Assembly: GCF_018614575.1 (NCBI RefSeq)
Contig: NZ_JAGGOJ010000021.1
Span: 62,001 to 126,000 of the forward strand
DNA length: 64,000 nucleotides
From: Streptomyces sp. ISL-10
GTDB taxonomy: Bacteria > Actinomycetota > Actinomycetes > Streptomycetales > Streptomycetaceae
Direction: 5' to 3'
The notes below the pieces were generated by a model. That model searched no databases. It was given only the letters and a program-made list of their open reading frames with translations, and was not told the origin of the DNA. Made by a program: the position numbers and the translations under genes. Each line of letters begins with the position of its first letter. Position 1 is the first letter of the stretch. Shown piece by piece: positions 52,401 to 60,714 of this stretch.

Positions 52401-53402
52401 GGGGTCGTAGGAGAAGCCCTCGCCGATCCACGAACCCTGGTTGTTGGTCGTGGAGGTGCGGCCGTCCGCTGACTGCGACGAGTAGCCGAGGCCGATGGTC
52501 GGCGAGAGGCCGCCCGGCGTGGGGACCGTCCGCATCGGGTAGTTCCAGCTGAAACCGCCCGACGAGTTCGCGACGCTCCAGCTCGCCGAGGGGGAGAGCG
52601 GGGTCGCCTTGTACGAGCCCTGGGCCGAGGACGGCCCGGCGGCGAGCGCCACGAGCGAGGTGCCCTCGACCGCCATGGTCGACGGGCCGGACTGCGGCGC
52701 CGGAGCCGCGACGACGGAGGCGGAGACCGTGCGGTCCTCGGGATCGTTCACGGTCGGCAGCGGCTTCGGCAGCTCGGGGCACGCCTTGCTGCCGGGCGTC
52801 GCGACGGCCGCACAGGCGGGCAGTCGCACCAGGTGCAGACGGGAGGCGTACGAGCCGCCGTAACCCTCGGCGAAGGAGGAGTAGTCGACGGTCAGACGCA
52901 CCGTGGCGTCCTTCGCCCGGTCGTCGGCGCGCTCGACGCGCAGGAGTGCCCCGGCACCGAGGTCGGCGGCCCGCTTGGCGGGCAGGACGTCGACGGTGAC
53001 CTTGACGGGGGCATCCTGGGCGGATGCCGTGCGAGCCGGCTTCGCCGCCTTGGCCGGCACCGAGGAGACGGCGACCGGCAGGCCGCCGATCGCCGTCGCC
53101 TTCAGCGCGCCGGACGCGACGGCGAGCTCGGCGCTGCCGCCGCCGGGCCAGACCGCCTTGTCGAGCGTCGTGACCGCGGCCTTCTTCGCCGGATCGGCCG
53201 GGCGTGGTGCGGCCTTGGCGTCCTTGCCCTCGACGGGGTCACCGAAGTCCTGCACGCCTGGTCTGCCCCTGCCCTGCTCCTGCGGGGTGAGCGGCATCGC
53301 TTGGGCCGTACCGCCGGTCAAGGCGATGGTCACCCCCAAGGCGGTCGCTGCGAGCAGCCGCCCGGGTATGCGCCGGTTCAGCAACCGGCCACGAAATGGC
53401 AT
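46479..53402 (-). CDS. RHS/YD-repeat polymorphic toxin with Hint domain
   Basis: A 2307-residue secreted protein. A signal peptide ends near A35 (TAQA). Residues about 250-950 resemble SpvB/TcB-type N-terminal regions (GLGYSSQSADG, GEGFSYDPGYIERRYKPC). Many YD repeats follow (YDALDRAVSTTDSRG, YDSGGNRVQRKD). The RHS core ends at GAREYDAVIGKFISVDP and DPSG (1858-1861). A helical linker of ~175 residues with hydrophobic stretches leads to a Hint domain, C2036 in CHSFLPGTKVLL to HNC2181, which should cut the chain. The last ~126 residues are a distinct tip, probably the toxin, with H2199 (PHFSIEV) and C2273 (GNSCISHC). GTGGAG precedes the ATG at 53402. Confidence 0.92.
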   Translation of the reverse strand: MPFRGRLLNRRIPGRLLAATALGVTIALTGGTAQAMPLTPQEQGRGRPGVQDFGDPVEGKDAKAAPRPADPAKKAAVTTLDKAVWPGGGSAELAVASGALKATAIGGLPVAVSSVPAKAAKPARTASAQDAPVKVTVDVLPAKRAADLGAGALLRVERADDRAKDATVRLTVDYSSFAEGYGGSYASRLHLVRLPACAAVATPGSKACPELPKPLPTVNDPEDRTVSASVVAAPAPQSGPSTMAVEGTSLVALAAGPSSAQGSYKATPLSPSASWSVANSSGGFSWNYPMRTVPTPGGLSPTIGLGYSSQSADGRTSTTNNQGSWIGEGFSYDPGYIERRYKPCADDGHSTSGEQCWAFDNASIMLNGSSSELIKDDKTGAWKFSSDDGTKVEKLTGATNGDNDGEHWKVTTADGTQYWFGLNRLPGWATGNETTGSAWTVPVFGDDSGEPCYNATFTSAHCKQAWRWSLDYVKDAHGNVMSYFYAPETNHYALNGKTDVNGTAYHRGGYLKRIDYGQRDGSVYAAKAPARVVFGVAERCLPTADFDCAESKRTKANAAHWPDTPVDQECKADTKCTVGQTFWTTKRLTSITTQMRKSTTEYQDVDAWAYTHVFTDNGDDSKTLWLSKLDHEGRVGTAAKLPSLELYGEQLANRVDAIGDNVAPFHRYRLAAVLSETGAQLDVNYAPTECTKDALPKPGESTKRCYPVKWAPPGTIEPITDWFHKYVVAEIVETDRTGGGDSLVTRYDYNGPAAWRKAVPDGITEDKYLTWGGWQGYGKVTVTSGSADRQTSRVDYTYLQGMDGDKDPAGGTRSVKVTDSTGVEYTDSEEFTGHQLEAHTYDGTKLVSKVVSEPWKAVTATQTRRWGTSHSVIVRSDTERGYSLLSDDTWRQTKATTKYDTVNGTGRVVEVDDQGDVSTTADDTCTRTWYADNVGANLLSLPSRSEAVGVRCSVTPDRKTQVHADERTSYDGKAFGEAPTKGDATTTERLTSHNGTTGTYQVTGTTTYDAFGRPLSQTDASGAVTKTAYTDVNGLISQTKNTNALGHITTTDYVPAWGMSAGQTDPNGKRTDLAYDGLGRLTSVWLPDRVKTQTPSIKYSYNVRRDQVTAIRTEKIENSGSYGSEYQLYDSLLRPRQLQTEGPGGTRMVADSFYDGTGKVKKTHATYNAAGAPSDELLIVRNGEVGRQSLMEYDGLGRMTAQILAVSGVEQWRTTTAYDGERTTVDPPKGGVPTTTITDFAGNTKEIWHYRGDSPNPLSGYDVTKYTYTPKNQLETVTDAQGNVWRYEYDLLGRKTKSVDPDAGTSTTAYDALDRAVSTTDSRGKKVSTVYDKLGRTLSTWQGEPTTGTRITETRYDKAGLLGHAWADISYISPTESFGTVIQTWDDFYRPLKTNYVVPASQGALAGTYTFTAAYNRDGTLQSTGVPAVGDLPAEVLVNGYDDLQRPTTLTGSTSYVTNTVHSNKSHVQQLELSTGSGKKVWQTFDYETGTDRLTRMVVDVYGAAAPAKEANYSYDQAGNVLSISDTANAASPDVQCFGYDTRKRLAEAWSPASTVADASGNGTVGSVAPVEGSGPTACQAAPGVNPLGGPSPYWKSYVTDAIGNRTSETVHDTGLNPVQNITRTYTYGGAGALGDGPHQLTKVVESTPTGDKQSTYEYDNTGNTTKRTVGGDAQVLEWTDTGKLAKAKEADGSETTYLYDSGGNRVQRKDPTGTTVYLPGTEVKLSVDGTKKEATRYYSHVGQTVAVRTNDGKVSFLASDHHGTGELAIDAATGSVSQRRFDPFGVERGEATGTWPGEKGYVGGTIDKSTGLTHLGAREYDAVIGKFISVDPIIDHTQPQQINGYSYANNSPVTHADPSGMILAECWQGLIECEGGKPVTDKVKQAEHTVTQATNDLGGAQGQQSAAKQRIKSAGKALVKIVRDILGVDAALDCVSSGDMGACGETLLNIAGSFAGGLAGKILAKYGAPWNWAKGAKLAKRVVGLVGDLIGGVKDLWKANKAVDKAKDGLSKAKDALAAAKKKAAEALKKKKTECHSFLPGTKVLLADGTTKPIEDVALGDKVTVTDSETGETTVREVAGTIVTEDDKHFVDLTITGEAGTPEALIATTTHPFWVVSEGEWIKAGDLRPGMTLRTPSGDTVEVTDTRHFDKRQQTHDLTVTGIHAYYVLADTTPLLVHNCGEITLHKWAPETEGDSPHFSIEVSDGKTSLHTEQIITADDYSSTEIVKFQPGLKKVSSTTIRLPNPQQAMNFQRQLMRAGDLGKYDKIGNSCISHCMVVGKAGGLEVDGLRDFAGMFGLGVRDLIR

Positions 53403-53488
53403 CACGTGTCTCCACACGTAGAAAGGGATGGAAGGCGAGCGGGCGGGCGGGCCGGCCCCGGGAGGCCGGACCACCCGCCCGTCGGGGA

Positions 53489-56400
53489 TCACATGTCCGG
53501 CAGAGCCATCGGGTTGGACATCAGCTGGATCGCGGTCTTGTCCGCGGCACCGCCGTAGACGCGGACCTCGTCGATCGCGCCGGCGAAGTACTCGCTGCCG
53601 CCGCCGAGAGCCGAACGGCCGACCTGGAGGGCGCCGCTGGCGGCCCACAGGGTGTCGTCGGACCCGTGCGCGATGTCGGCGAGCTGGCCGTTCACGTACA
53701 GCCGGATCTCGTTGGCGAACGCGTCGTACACGACGGCCAGGTGCTGGCCGGCCGGGTCGGTGTCCGGGAGCTCCTGGTCGTCGGTGAACGACTTCACCGT
53801 CGCCGTGGCCGAGTCGGACTCGGCGACCGCGAGCTCCCACATCGAGGGGGTCGAGGCGTCCTGTCCCGGCCGGTAGCGGACGGAGAGGCGGTTGGCCGCA
53901 GCGCCCGGCAGCGAGAGCACGGTCTGCGCCTTCTCCGGGTCGAGCGTGGTGAGCTTCACCCGTGCCGAGACCGTGAAGCTCGCGGCGCCGGTGACCGGTG
54001 CCGTCCCGGTCGACGCGTAGTCACCGTCGCCGTCGAGCACGAGATGACCGGCACCGACCATCGGGAAGGGGCCTTCGAAGTACGGGTCGTCCGACGGCGC
54101 GTTGTAGACCGACGCGTTGCCCGCCAGCGTCAGCGCCTGCCCCGTCCCCGTGTCCGGGGAGGAGCCCGAGGTGGCCGAGTCCAGCTGCCAGTAGTTCTTG
54201 CGCACGGGCTTGACCGTCATCATCTCCGCCACCTGCGCGGCGGGCAGGACGCGGTCGAAGACGCGGACCTCGGCGAGGTCGCCGTCGAGGTTGTCGCGGT
54301 AGCCGCTCTTCGCCGTGGTGCGGCCGAGCTGCAGCGGGCCGTAGGACCGCCACACCGAGCGGCGGGAGGCGACGCCCTTGGAGTCCTTGTTGACGTAGAG
54401 CCGCAGTTCGGACTTGGTCGCGTCGTAGACGCCGGTCAGCAGGACCCACTGGTCGGGGAGCACGCTGACGCCGGTGGCGACGGCCTTCCACTCGCCGAGC
54501 GAGTCGACGTCGGTCACCGGGACGGAGAACGCCCAGGTGCCGGCGGTGTGGTCGTAGCCGAGGGTGAAGCCGGGCTCGCCGGTGCCGTCCTGGCTGACGA
54601 CGGCCATGTCACGGGTCGGGGTGCCCTTCGGGCGGACCCAGGCGCTGACGCTGAAGCTCTTCGAGGAGTCGAGGACCGTCTCGTTGACGTCGGCGTAGGC
54701 GGCGGAGGTGCCGTCGAAGCGGGCGGCCGCGTCGACCTTGCCGCCGGGGCCCTCCACACCGAAGGTGACGCCCGTGCCCGCGTTCGCCGAGAAGGCTCCG
54801 GTCTCGTCGTGCGCCTCGGTGCTGGTCGGCGCGTCGGCGAGGTTCCACTGGGCGGTGACGGGGGTGCCCTCGGTCACGAGGAACTCGTAGTGGGCCTTGG
54901 TGCTGGGGTTCTCCGCCTTGTCGACGGCGATGACGTCGACCCAGTGGCGTCCGGAACGCGTCGGCATCCAGCTCACGGTCGCGGGACCGCCGGCCGTGGT
55001 GGCGGGGACCGTGGTGGCCGGGGTGGCGGTGCTGTCGAACGCGTACCGGTACTTGACGATGTCCGTGTCGGGCACGGAGTCGTTCGGGTTGGGCGAGAAG
55101 GTGAACGAGCCGTAGGTGCCGACGCCGTCGTGGTAGACGCTGTCGGACGGGTACTGCTTGGACAGCACGTTCGGCTTGCCAGGCAGTGTCGCGTCGTAGA
55201 TGAACTCGCAGCGGACCGACTCGCCGTCGGAGCTCCACGGGCCGTAGCCGTCACCGTCGTAGGCGCGGGCGCTCCAGTAGATGACCGTGTTCTGCGGGAT
55301 CGTCGACCTGACGGTGTGGGTGAACTTGGTGCCGGAGGTGGGCGCCAGCCAGGTCGGGGTGAGGGAGGTGTAGCTCTTGGCCTCCTTGGTGACCGGGTCG
55401 GTCCAGTCGACCTTGAACTCGACCTTCACCTTGTCGGTGCTGGTGCTCGTGTGGTCCGGGTCGCTGGCGATGGCCTGGAGCTGCGGCGGGACCTCGGCGT
55501 AGGGACGGCCGGTACCGGAGGTGCACACGCCGCCGGGGTTCTGCGACAGCGAAGTGATCTTGCGGGGCAGGTTGTTGTAGCTGATGGAGAGGTAGGCGTT
55601 GCCGCAGATCCGCTTCCACTCCGGCAGCCGGGTCTCGTCGGCGGCGCGCAGGCCGAGCGTCATCGAGGACCAGCCCTCGGCCGCGGCGGTCTTCACCTCG
55701 CTGGTCAGCTCACCAGTGGCGCCGGCCTCGAAGTGCAGGTTGGCCTGGCTGGAGCAGCTGGTGGGGGAAATCGCCTTGTCGACCGTGCCGATGTGGTCCA
55801 GCCAGTCGTCCGAGGTGTTGGACCAGCTGGAGGAGGAGGTGATGCTGTAGTTCTTGCCGCCGATGCGGTAGAGCCGGATCGGCTCGGCGGTCGGCGAGGC
55901 GCTGTAGATGTGCTCGACACGGGCGGAGAACGAGGCGCCGAGGATCTGCTTGCCCTTGTAGAACGACATCGGCATGGTGAACAGCAGCCGCCGGACCCCC
56001 ACGCCGTTGCAGGACACCGGGCTGTAGTCCGTCGGGCACTTGCCCACACCGGCGCTGCCGGAGTACTTCCAGTCCTGCTCGCTCGGCATGCCCGACATCA
56101 CGCCGGTCCACGCGGTGCGCGAGGTGGTGCGCTGGATCGGGTCGATGACGACCGGGAAGACGGTGTCCTTGCCCTTGAGCAGCTTCTGATCGGGCACCAG
56201 GGACAGCTTCCCCTTGCCGACCTCGATGCCGAGCGGCGAGGTCTTTCCTCCACCGCCGGGTCCCGTGAGCGCGGGCTCCGGGGCGACGGCCGGGGCGGGA
56301 GCCGCGTTGGCGGACGCGGCGGCGAGCGCCTTGGAGACGGCCCGCGGGCCCTGCTTCCTGGCGGCGGCCTCCTTGACGGCGGCCGAGTCCCACATGACGG

Positions 56401-57139
56401 GCTTGCCGGCCTCGAAGACGGTGCCGCCGACGGCGGCGTCCTCGGCCTTGAGCGCGCCGGTGGCGTCCTCGGTGACCTTCAGCCCGTCGGTCGTGAGGCC
56501 CAGGTCCAGCCGGGCGAGCTTCGGATCGGCGGCGGCCTCGGGGGTCTTGACGATCAGCAGGTGGCCGAAGCCGTCGGCCTCCGCGCGCACCGCGAGGTCC
56601 ACGCCGGGCAGCGCGTCCTTGTAGGTGGCGGTCTCGCCGTCGAGGACCGGCGCGGGCAGCTTGCCGTACGGCCAGGCCAGGGACAGCTCGCGGCCCGCCT
56701 GGTTCATCGTGACGAACGGCTTGCCGGCCGTGCCGTCCGAGAACGACAGGGCCACGGCGGTGGCCTTCGGGGCCACGCTGCCGTCGGACCGGCGCACAAG
56801 GGTCTTGTCGATGTCGACCCAGGAGCCGTCCTGGAAGGTGCGGACCGGATCGGTGTACTCCCGTGCCGTGAACGTCCCGTTGGGCTCGGCGTAGATCTCC
56901 CGGCGCGCGGTGCGCATACCGAGGATCTCGATCTTCTTGTTGCTCTTCTTCGCGACCGCGAGGGCCTCGGCCTCCGTCTGCACGGGGGTCCCCGTGCCGA
57001 CGGCGGACTGCTTCGGTGCGACGTCGGCGCCGTCCGGGTTGTCCGGCAGCGCGTTGAAGCCGCCGGTCAGTACGGCGCCGGCCGCCACCGCGGCGATCGC
57101 GCCGCGCAGCACGAGGCCGCGTCGTATACGTCTGGACAC
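53489..57139 (-). CDS. Secreted double-LamG domain protein of the RHS locus
   Basis: A 1216-residue exported protein. The signal peptide is RRIRRGLVLRGAIAAVAAGAVL. The N-terminal ~250 residues resemble the DNRLRE/WDxxS-like region common in Streptomyces RHS neighbours (TFQDGSWVDIDKTL), the middle has beta-sandwich segments (VDWTDPVTKEAKSYTSLTP), and two concanavalin-like LamG domains occupy about residues 775-965 and 985-1205 (SFSVSAWVRPKG; SFTVSARVKLTT). LamG domains usually bind sugars or proteins, so it may tether the system to target or own surfaces. GTG at 57139 has AAGGAG nine bases upstream; an ATG at 57163 overlaps the previous stop. RHS starts 86 bp downstream. Confidence 0.88.
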   Translation of the reverse strand: MSRRIRRGLVLRGAIAAVAAGAVLTGGFNALPDNPDGADVAPKQSAVGTGTPVQTEAEALAVAKKSNKKIEILGMRTARREIYAEPNGTFTAREYTDPVRTFQDGSWVDIDKTLVRRSDGSVAPKATAVALSFSDGTAGKPFVTMNQAGRELSLAWPYGKLPAPVLDGETATYKDALPGVDLAVRAEADGFGHLLIVKTPEAAADPKLARLDLGLTTDGLKVTEDATGALKAEDAAVGGTVFEAGKPVMWDSAAVKEAAARKQGPRAVSKALAAASANAAPAPAVAPEPALTGPGGGGKTSPLGIEVGKGKLSLVPDQKLLKGKDTVFPVVIDPIQRTTSRTAWTGVMSGMPSEQDWKYSGSAGVGKCPTDYSPVSCNGVGVRRLLFTMPMSFYKGKQILGASFSARVEHIYSASPTAEPIRLYRIGGKNYSITSSSSWSNTSDDWLDHIGTVDKAISPTSCSSQANLHFEAGATGELTSEVKTAAAEGWSSMTLGLRAADETRLPEWKRICGNAYLSISYNNLPRKITSLSQNPGGVCTSGTGRPYAEVPPQLQAIASDPDHTSTSTDKVKVEFKVDWTDPVTKEAKSYTSLTPTWLAPTSGTKFTHTVRSTIPQNTVIYWSARAYDGDGYGPWSSDGESVRCEFIYDATLPGKPNVLSKQYPSDSVYHDGVGTYGSFTFSPNPNDSVPDTDIVKYRYAFDSTATPATTVPATTAGGPATVSWMPTRSGRHWVDVIAVDKAENPSTKAHYEFLVTEGTPVTAQWNLADAPTSTEAHDETGAFSANAGTGVTFGVEGPGGKVDAAARFDGTSAAYADVNETVLDSSKSFSVSAWVRPKGTPTRDMAVVSQDGTGEPGFTLGYDHTAGTWAFSVPVTDVDSLGEWKAVATGVSVLPDQWVLLTGVYDATKSELRLYVNKDSKGVASRRSVWRSYGPLQLGRTTAKSGYRDNLDGDLAEVRVFDRVLPAAQVAEMMTVKPVRKNYWQLDSATSGSSPDTGTGQALTLAGNASVYNAPSDDPYFEGPFPMVGAGHLVLDGDGDYASTGTAPVTGAASFTVSARVKLTTLDPEKAQTVLSLPGAAANRLSVRYRPGQDASTPSMWELAVAESDSATATVKSFTDDQELPDTDPAGQHLAVVYDAFANEIRLYVNGQLADIAHGSDDTLWAASGALQVGRSALGGGSEYFAGAIDEVRVYGGAADKTAIQLMSNPMALPDM

Positions 57140-57162
57140 GTGTCCGTTCTCCTTGTGGTTCA

Positions 57163-58713
57163 TCAGCGGACCGCCGCACCGAAGGCGGTGTCGCCCGCGG
57201 GGATGCCGCCTTCGCCGGGCTTGAAGGTCTGGGTGGGGGCGCCGCCGTTCGCCGTGTTCCACGGGAAGAGGTGGACGGCGTGACCGGCCTGCGGGCCGTA
57301 CGGCATACCGACGTACAGCCCGCCCGGGGCCGCCGCCAGGCTGAGTCCCGCGAGCTGGAGCGGCGCCGGCTCGCCGGGGATGCCCCAGCCCGGGTCGATC
57401 CAGGAGTCGGACGCGCCGGGCGCGCCAACCATGGGCACGATGTGGACGCCGCCCTTCTCGCGGTGCTCCTCGGTCGACTCCTCACCGGGGACGCCGATGG
57501 CGAGCCGGGTGTTCGTCCCCGAACTGGTGCTGCTCGGAGCGGTGTTGACGGCGGCCAGGCGCTGCCCGAAGAAGTCGCCCGGCTCGCTCGCCTGCTCAAC
57601 GTCGGCGGAGTTCTGGTCGAGCCACATGTGCTTGGCGAGGGTGCCGGCCGCGGTGACCCTGAAGATCTGTACGGCGCCCGCGTCCACCGTGGTGTGCAGG
57701 TCCTCACCGGGCACACCGACGGCGAGCAGCGACTCGTTCGTGGTGGTCGCCCCGGACGGGCGGTGGGGCACCATGGCGAGCGCCGTCCCGAAGCCGTCGC
57801 CGGGCTCCTCGGCGCCGTCGACGATGTCCTGGTCCTGCCCGAGACCGAACAGCGGCTTGGGATGGCCGGACGACAGCGTGTGGCTGAAGACCGCCGCGCC
57901 GCCGGCGAACGGCACGGTGCCGATGGCCTCGCCGGGCGTGCCGACGGCGAAGTGCGTGGGCGTGGACGCGAGCGATCCGCCGAAGCGGTCGTCCCGTTCC
58001 GCGGTACCGGGCACCGCTCCGCCCGTGTCGACGTCCTGGTTGACGCTGACGACCGTCTGCGCGGTCCCGTGGATATAGACGAAGCCGCCGGCGTCCTCGG
58101 CCGTGCCGATGGACTCGCCGGGTATGCCGACGATCAGATACGGCGCACCCGCGGACGTCTTGCCCGCGGTGAGGGCGTACCCCACCCAGTCACCGGCCTC
58201 CTTCGCACCGCCCAGAGTCCCGCCCTGGGTGTGCTCCTTGACGGCCTTGCCGGCGTTCAGGCCCGCGGACGAGCCGTAGACGATGTGTACCCAGCCGGCG
58301 TCGGCGGTGGTGGACAGGTCCTCGTACGGGCTGCCGATCGCGAGGTCGGCGCAGCCGTCGGCGTCGGCGTCGTACACGGCGAGCGCGAAGCCGTACTGGT
58401 CGCCCCGCTCAGGGCCGCCGGGGATCCCGCCGGTTCCCTGGACGAGTTCGAGGGTGCCCTTGCCTCCGCCGTAGACGATCCTCACGAGCCCCGCCTCGGC
58501 GTGACCCGCGACGGTCGCCTCCGGATCGGCGATCGCCGTGTCACGGATGCCGTCGCCGTTGAAGTCCGACTCCACACCGGAACAGCCGGCGGCAACCGCG
58601 GCGGTCGACGCCGGAGCGAGTCCGAGGGCGGAGACGGTCAGGACGAGCGCGCTCGCGGCGAGCGCGCCTCGTCGTCGGATTGCCCGCGGTCGCGGGCGTG
58701 TTGGACTGCTCAC
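57163..58713 (-). CDS. Secreted FG-GAP repeat protein (integrin-alpha-like propeller)
   Basis: A 516-residue exported protein with seven or so FG-GAP/VCBS-type repeats, as shown by DFNGDGIRDTAIADPEA, DADADGCADLAIGSPYED, YLIVGIPGE, LLAVGVPGEDL and LAIGVPGEES. These form a calcium-binding beta-propeller (DxDxDG loops). The start is GTG at 58713 with GGGGAGG upstream. Its stop overlaps an ATG of the LamG gene by one base, so the two may be coupled. It is a diverged duplicate of the neighbouring FG-GAP protein (GDGIRD and PWNTANGGAPTQTFKPGEGGIP ends match). Confidence 0.9.
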   Translation of the reverse strand: MSSPTRPRPRAIRRRGALAASALVLTVSALGLAPASTAAVAAGCSGVESDFNGDGIRDTAIADPEATVAGHAEAGLVRIVYGGGKGTLELVQGTGGIPGGPERGDQYGFALAVYDADADGCADLAIGSPYEDLSTTADAGWVHIVYGSSAGLNAGKAVKEHTQGGTLGGAKEAGDWVGYALTAGKTSAGAPYLIVGIPGESIGTAEDAGGFVYIHGTAQTVVSVNQDVDTGGAVPGTAERDDRFGGSLASTPTHFAVGTPGEAIGTVPFAGGAAVFSHTLSSGHPKPLFGLGQDQDIVDGAEEPGDGFGTALAMVPHRPSGATTTNESLLAVGVPGEDLHTTVDAGAVQIFRVTAAGTLAKHMWLDQNSADVEQASEPGDFFGQRLAAVNTAPSSTSSGTNTRLAIGVPGEESTEEHREKGGVHIVPMVGAPGASDSWIDPGWGIPGEPAPLQLAGLSLAAAPGGLYVGMPYGPQAGHAVHLFPWNTANGGAPTQTFKPGEGGIPAGDTAFGAAVR

Positions 58714-59145
58714 TGAAATGGGTCCTCCCCTACGCAGCCGGCTGCTTCCGCCGGCGGTCTCTGTGCCACGCCCGTCCGGGCTCGTGGCCAACGCCCTGCT
58801 CCGATCCCCGCCGCTGTCGGCCGACCCGCCCTCCACGCGTGCCGGGCCCGGCCGCCCACCGCGAGCGGGGGGGTGGGCTGGGCCGAAGCGCCGTGCGGGG
58901 TATGCCGGTCGGCGGGGTGGCGGGAGCACCGCGGGTCCGGCACGGCACGGGTGAGAACGGCCCTGTCCGGGATGGCCCTGGCAGGCAGGGGCTGTTCCGG
59001 GTCGTCCTCGCCCGCACGGGATCGTGCCGTCGGCGCCTGCGGCGGGCAGGGCACGGCCTGCTGCATCGGTCGCAGGCATTGGGTGCGGCCCGCGGGTTGT
59101 CCGCGGGCCGCGTCTGCCGCCGACGGGGCGGCGGCGCCCGGTCGA
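58714..59145. other. 432-bp gap between the two FG-GAP genes
   Basis: No gene is supported; frames are proline/arginine/alanine-rich shadows. It is long enough to carry a separate promoter for the LamG-RHS part of the locus. No clear hairpin or repeat seen. Confidence 0.45.
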
Positions 59146-60714
59146 TCAGCTCAGGAACGCCCCGAACGCGACGTTGTCCACCGGGATGCCACCCTCACCC
59201 GGCCGCCAGCTCTGCGTGGGCGCACCGCCGTTGGGGGTGTTCCAGGGGAAGGCGTGTACGGCCCTGTTCGCCACGGGCCCGTACGGGACGCCGACGTACA
59301 GTGCGCCGGGGCTCGACCCGAGGCCCATGCCGGTGAGCATGCGGGGCGCACGGGTCGCGGGGATGCCGTTCCCGGGCGAGATCCAGCTGTCACCGGTTCC
59401 GGGGTCACCGAGCAGGGGCAGGATCTGCACCCCGCCCTCCTCCGGATACTCCTCGGTCGACTCCTCGCCCGGGGCCCCTACGGCGAGCCGCATCGTCGCC
59501 GCGGTGCCCGTCACGGTCGGGGAGGTGTTGACCGCGGCGAGCCGCTGGCCGAAGAAGTCTCCCGCCTCGGCCTCGCCCTCCACGCCCGGCTGGTTCTGGT
59601 CGATCCACTTGAGGTGCTGGACGGTGCCGTCGGCCTTGAGGTGGTAGGTGTGCACGGCGCCGGCATCGACGGTGGTCGCCAGGTCCTCGCCGGGCACGCC
59701 GACCGCGAGGAGCGAGTCGTTGTTCGCGGTGGCACCGGCAGGGCGGTAGGGCGCCATCGCCAGGGCGGAGCCGTACTGGTCTCCGGCCTGCGCGGTGGTG
59801 TCACCGGTGCCGCTGCGGCCCTGCCCCATGCCGAACAGCGGGTCCGGGATCCCGTCGGTGTTGATCGACGGCCGGAAGGCGATCACGGCACCGGCGAACT
59901 CCATGTTCTGCGTGGTGGTGGCCGTGGACTCACCGGGAGCACCGACGACGAAGTGGCGGTCGGTGGCGGCGATCGACGCGCCGAAGCGGTCGTTGGGCTC
60001 GGGATCCTCCCACACGCCGGCGCTGTCCTGGGCGACGTGCGCCACGTTGTAGCCGGTGCCGTAGACGTAGTGGAACATCCCCATGTCCTTGCCCTCGGCA
60101 CCGTCCTCGCCCGGGACGCCGATCACGAGGAAGGGGATGTTGGTGGCCGACCTGCCCGCGGCGACGGCGTATCCGACCCAGTCCTCGGCCTCGTAACCAC
60201 CGCCGAGTTTCCCGTCGGCTCCCTGCCGGAAGCCGTAGGTGCCGAGTCCGGCCGAGGCGACGCCGGTGGGCGAGCCGTAGATCAGGTGAACGAGGCCGGC
60301 GTCCTTGACGGTCCGGTCGGTCAGGTTGATGTCCTCGAACGGGATGCCGACGGCGATGTCGCTGCACCCGTCGTTGTTGGCGTCGTAGACGGCGAACGAG
60401 AAGCCGAACTGGTCGCCGGTCTCGGCTCCGTCCGACACGTTCGGCGAGTCCTGCGACAGAGCGAACGTGCCCTTGCCGCCGCCGTAGACGATGTGGATCT
60501 GCCCGGCGCGCTCCTTGCCGGAGACGGTGGCCTCCGGGTCCGCGAAGGCCATGTCGCGGATGCCGTCACCGTTGAAGTCGTTCTGCGCTCCGGCGCAGCC
60601 CGCGGCTGCGGCGGCCTGCGGCACCGGTGCCGCGCCCTGCCCGAGCAGGGTGACCGCGGCGCCCAGCGCGAGCGCCGTCACCCCCCGGGCCGTACGTGTG
60701 CCGACACGCGGCAT
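59146..60714 (-). CDS. Secreted FG-GAP repeat protein, second copy
   Basis: A 522-residue exported protein paralogous to the following FG-GAP protein. Signal peptide ends near AAAAAGC. Repeats include DFNGDGIRDMAFADPEA, DANNDGCSDIAVGIPFED, LVIGVPGEDG, FVVGAPGEST, LLAVGVPGED and LAVGAPGEES, then the shared C-terminus PWNTPNGGAPTQSWRPGEGGIP. Such propellers bind calcium and often mediate adhesion or protein contact. The ATG at 60714 has a GGGGGGAAG site. First gene of the five-gene RHS locus. Confidence 0.9.
   Translation of the reverse strand: MPRVGTRTARGVTALALGAAVTLLGQGAAPVPQAAAAAGCAGAQNDFNGDGIRDMAFADPEATVSGKERAGQIHIVYGGGKGTFALSQDSPNVSDGAETGDQFGFSFAVYDANNDGCSDIAVGIPFEDINLTDRTVKDAGLVHLIYGSPTGVASAGLGTYGFRQGADGKLGGGYEAEDWVGYAVAAGRSATNIPFLVIGVPGEDGAEGKDMGMFHYVYGTGYNVAHVAQDSAGVWEDPEPNDRFGASIAATDRHFVVGAPGESTATTTQNMEFAGAVIAFRPSINTDGIPDPLFGMGQGRSGTGDTTAQAGDQYGSALAMAPYRPAGATANNDSLLAVGVPGEDLATTVDAGAVHTYHLKADGTVQHLKWIDQNQPGVEGEAEAGDFFGQRLAAVNTSPTVTGTAATMRLAVGAPGEESTEEYPEEGGVQILPLLGDPGTGDSWISPGNGIPATRAPRMLTGMGLGSSPGALYVGVPYGPVANRAVHAFPWNTPNGGAPTQSWRPGEGGIPVDNVAFGAFLS

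Noticed and set aside
49311..52472. A 1053-codon plus-strand frame opposite the RHS gene.
   Set aside because: The minus strand encodes repeated YD motifs throughout; the plus frame shows only low-complexity Arg/Val/Gly/Leu sequence.
53396..57283. A very long plus-strand open frame (about 1295 codons) opposite the LamG gene.
   Set aside because: It is antisense to a clear secreted protein with signal peptide and LamG domains. Its translation is Arg/Gly/Val/Asp-rich without domains, a common by-product of GC-rich codon use.
46063..60714. Type VI secretion or contractile injection system.
   Set aside because: No sheath, tube, baseplate, VgrG or PAAR gene is in the window.
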